Below are positions 5,408 to 5,644 of a DNA stretch of 5,644 bases, one piece after another. Under the pieces are notes generated by a model. It was not told where the DNA came from, did not search any database, and saw nothing but the letters and a program-made list of their open reading frames with translations. The position numbers were made by a program, and so were the translations under genes. The stretch is from Enterovirga sp. (lineage in GTDB: Bacteria > Pseudomonadota > Alphaproteobacteria > Rhizobiales > Beijerinckiaceae), in assembly GCA_028290385.1 (NCBI GenBank), contig JAQGJZ010000482.1, positions 1-5,644 of the forward strand. The letters run 5' to 3'. The number at the start of each line of letters is the position of its first letter. The first letter of the stretch is position 1.

Positions 5408-5644
5408 TTACGCCGTCGCCTCGGCGCTGCCGCCCAGAACCGTGACGGAGCCGCCCGCACGCTCGATTGCCTCGAGCGCCGACTTCGACGCGCCCGCGAC
5501 CTGGAAGGTCAGCTTCGCGTTCAACTCGCCCGATCCGAGGATCTTCACCCCGTCGCGCGGCTTGGACAGCACACCGGCGGCGACAAGCGTCTCCACGGTG
5601 ACTGCCGCGGAAGCGTCGAGCTTGCCGGCATCGACGGCCGTCTG
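5408..5644 (-). CDS. rplO: Large-subunit ribosomal protein uL15 (L15), partial at N-terminus
   Basis: uL15 is a late-assembly protein of the 50S subunit that threads into 23S rRNA. Only the C-terminal 78 residues are in the window; the gene continues beyond the right edge. The visible part begins [20 protein letters not shown] and contains the L15 signature region from [12 protein letters not shown] through [20 protein letters not shown], in which the Lys-Ile-Leu-Gly, Gly-Glu-Leu and Ala-Ser-Lys-Ser-Ala elements are characteristic. It ends [13 protein letters not shown] before TAA. The GTG at 5596 is an internal Val codon, not a start. Together with secY and adk downstream it marks the end of the spc operon. 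Confidence 0.95.
   Translation of the reverse strand, partial: QTAVDAGKLDASAAVTVETLVAAGVLSKPRDGVKILGSGELNAKLTFQVAGASKSALEAIERAGGSVTVLGGSAEATA

Noticed and set aside
3484..5445. A 653-codon open frame on the plus strand, antisense to adk, secY and the end of rplO
   Set aside because: It mirrors well-supported genes on the other strand. Long antisense frames are common in GC-rich DNA, the product is low-complexity Arg/Asp/Glu/His-rich, and no family motif is seen.
5311..5460. Fifty-codon N-terminal extension of secY
   Set aside because: It overlaps rplO, translates the rplO-secY hairpins, and is not part of SecY; the ATG at 5310 has a good ribosome-binding site.
1..5644. Search for mobile elements, CRISPR repeats, tRNA/rRNA genes, defence or biosynthetic clusters
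   Set aside because: No transposase motifs, regular repeats, tRNA cloverleaf or clustered accessory genes were seen; the window is largely ordinary housekeeping DNA.

Overview
This window is GC-rich chromosomal DNA. The order rplO-secY-adk, an adenylate kinase with a shortened LID, and the wording of the EttA and SecY proteins point to an alphaproteobacterium of the order Hyphomicrobiales. A member of the Methylobacteriaceae is my best guess from recognition, but it is not proven. Nearly all of the DNA is explained by seven genes. I see no mobile element, CRISPR array, tRNA or rRNA, and no new defence or metabolic system.

Layout: (1) 1-1309, minus strand: most of ettA, an ABC-F translation factor, cut by the left edge just before its second ABC signature. 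(2) 1310-1486: a 177-base divergent spacer with a tentative ettA promoter. (3) 1487-1951, plus strand: a 154-residue Ala-rich coiled-coil protein of unknown function. (4) 1950-2034: two back-to-back hairpins, probably a terminator or attenuator region. (5) 2069-2770, plus strand: an FMN nitroreductase that most likely starts at GTG 2069, not at the upstream ATG at 2000. (6) 2781-3284, minus strand: a small predicted lipoprotein, convergent with the nitroreductase and only 10 bases from it. (7) 3336-3926 adk, 3973-5310 secY and 5408-5644 rplO (partial), all minus strand: the downstream end of the ribosomal-protein spc operon.

The minus-strand genes on the right form a housekeeping block. rplO encodes large-subunit protein uL15, secY the translocation channel and adk the nucleotide kinase, and all are transcribed right to left. 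In many alphaproteobacteria adk is followed by rpsM-rpsK-rpoA-rplQ. Here it is followed by the lipoprotein gene and then by genes on the other strand, so the usual ribosomal cluster appears to be broken at this point. The ettA/coiled-coil pair is divergent, and the coiled-coil and nitroreductase genes are co-oriented but separated by the double hairpin.

The points most worth a second look are the double hairpin before the nitroreductase, the hairpin pair between rplO and secY, the break after adk, and the two uncharacterised small proteins.
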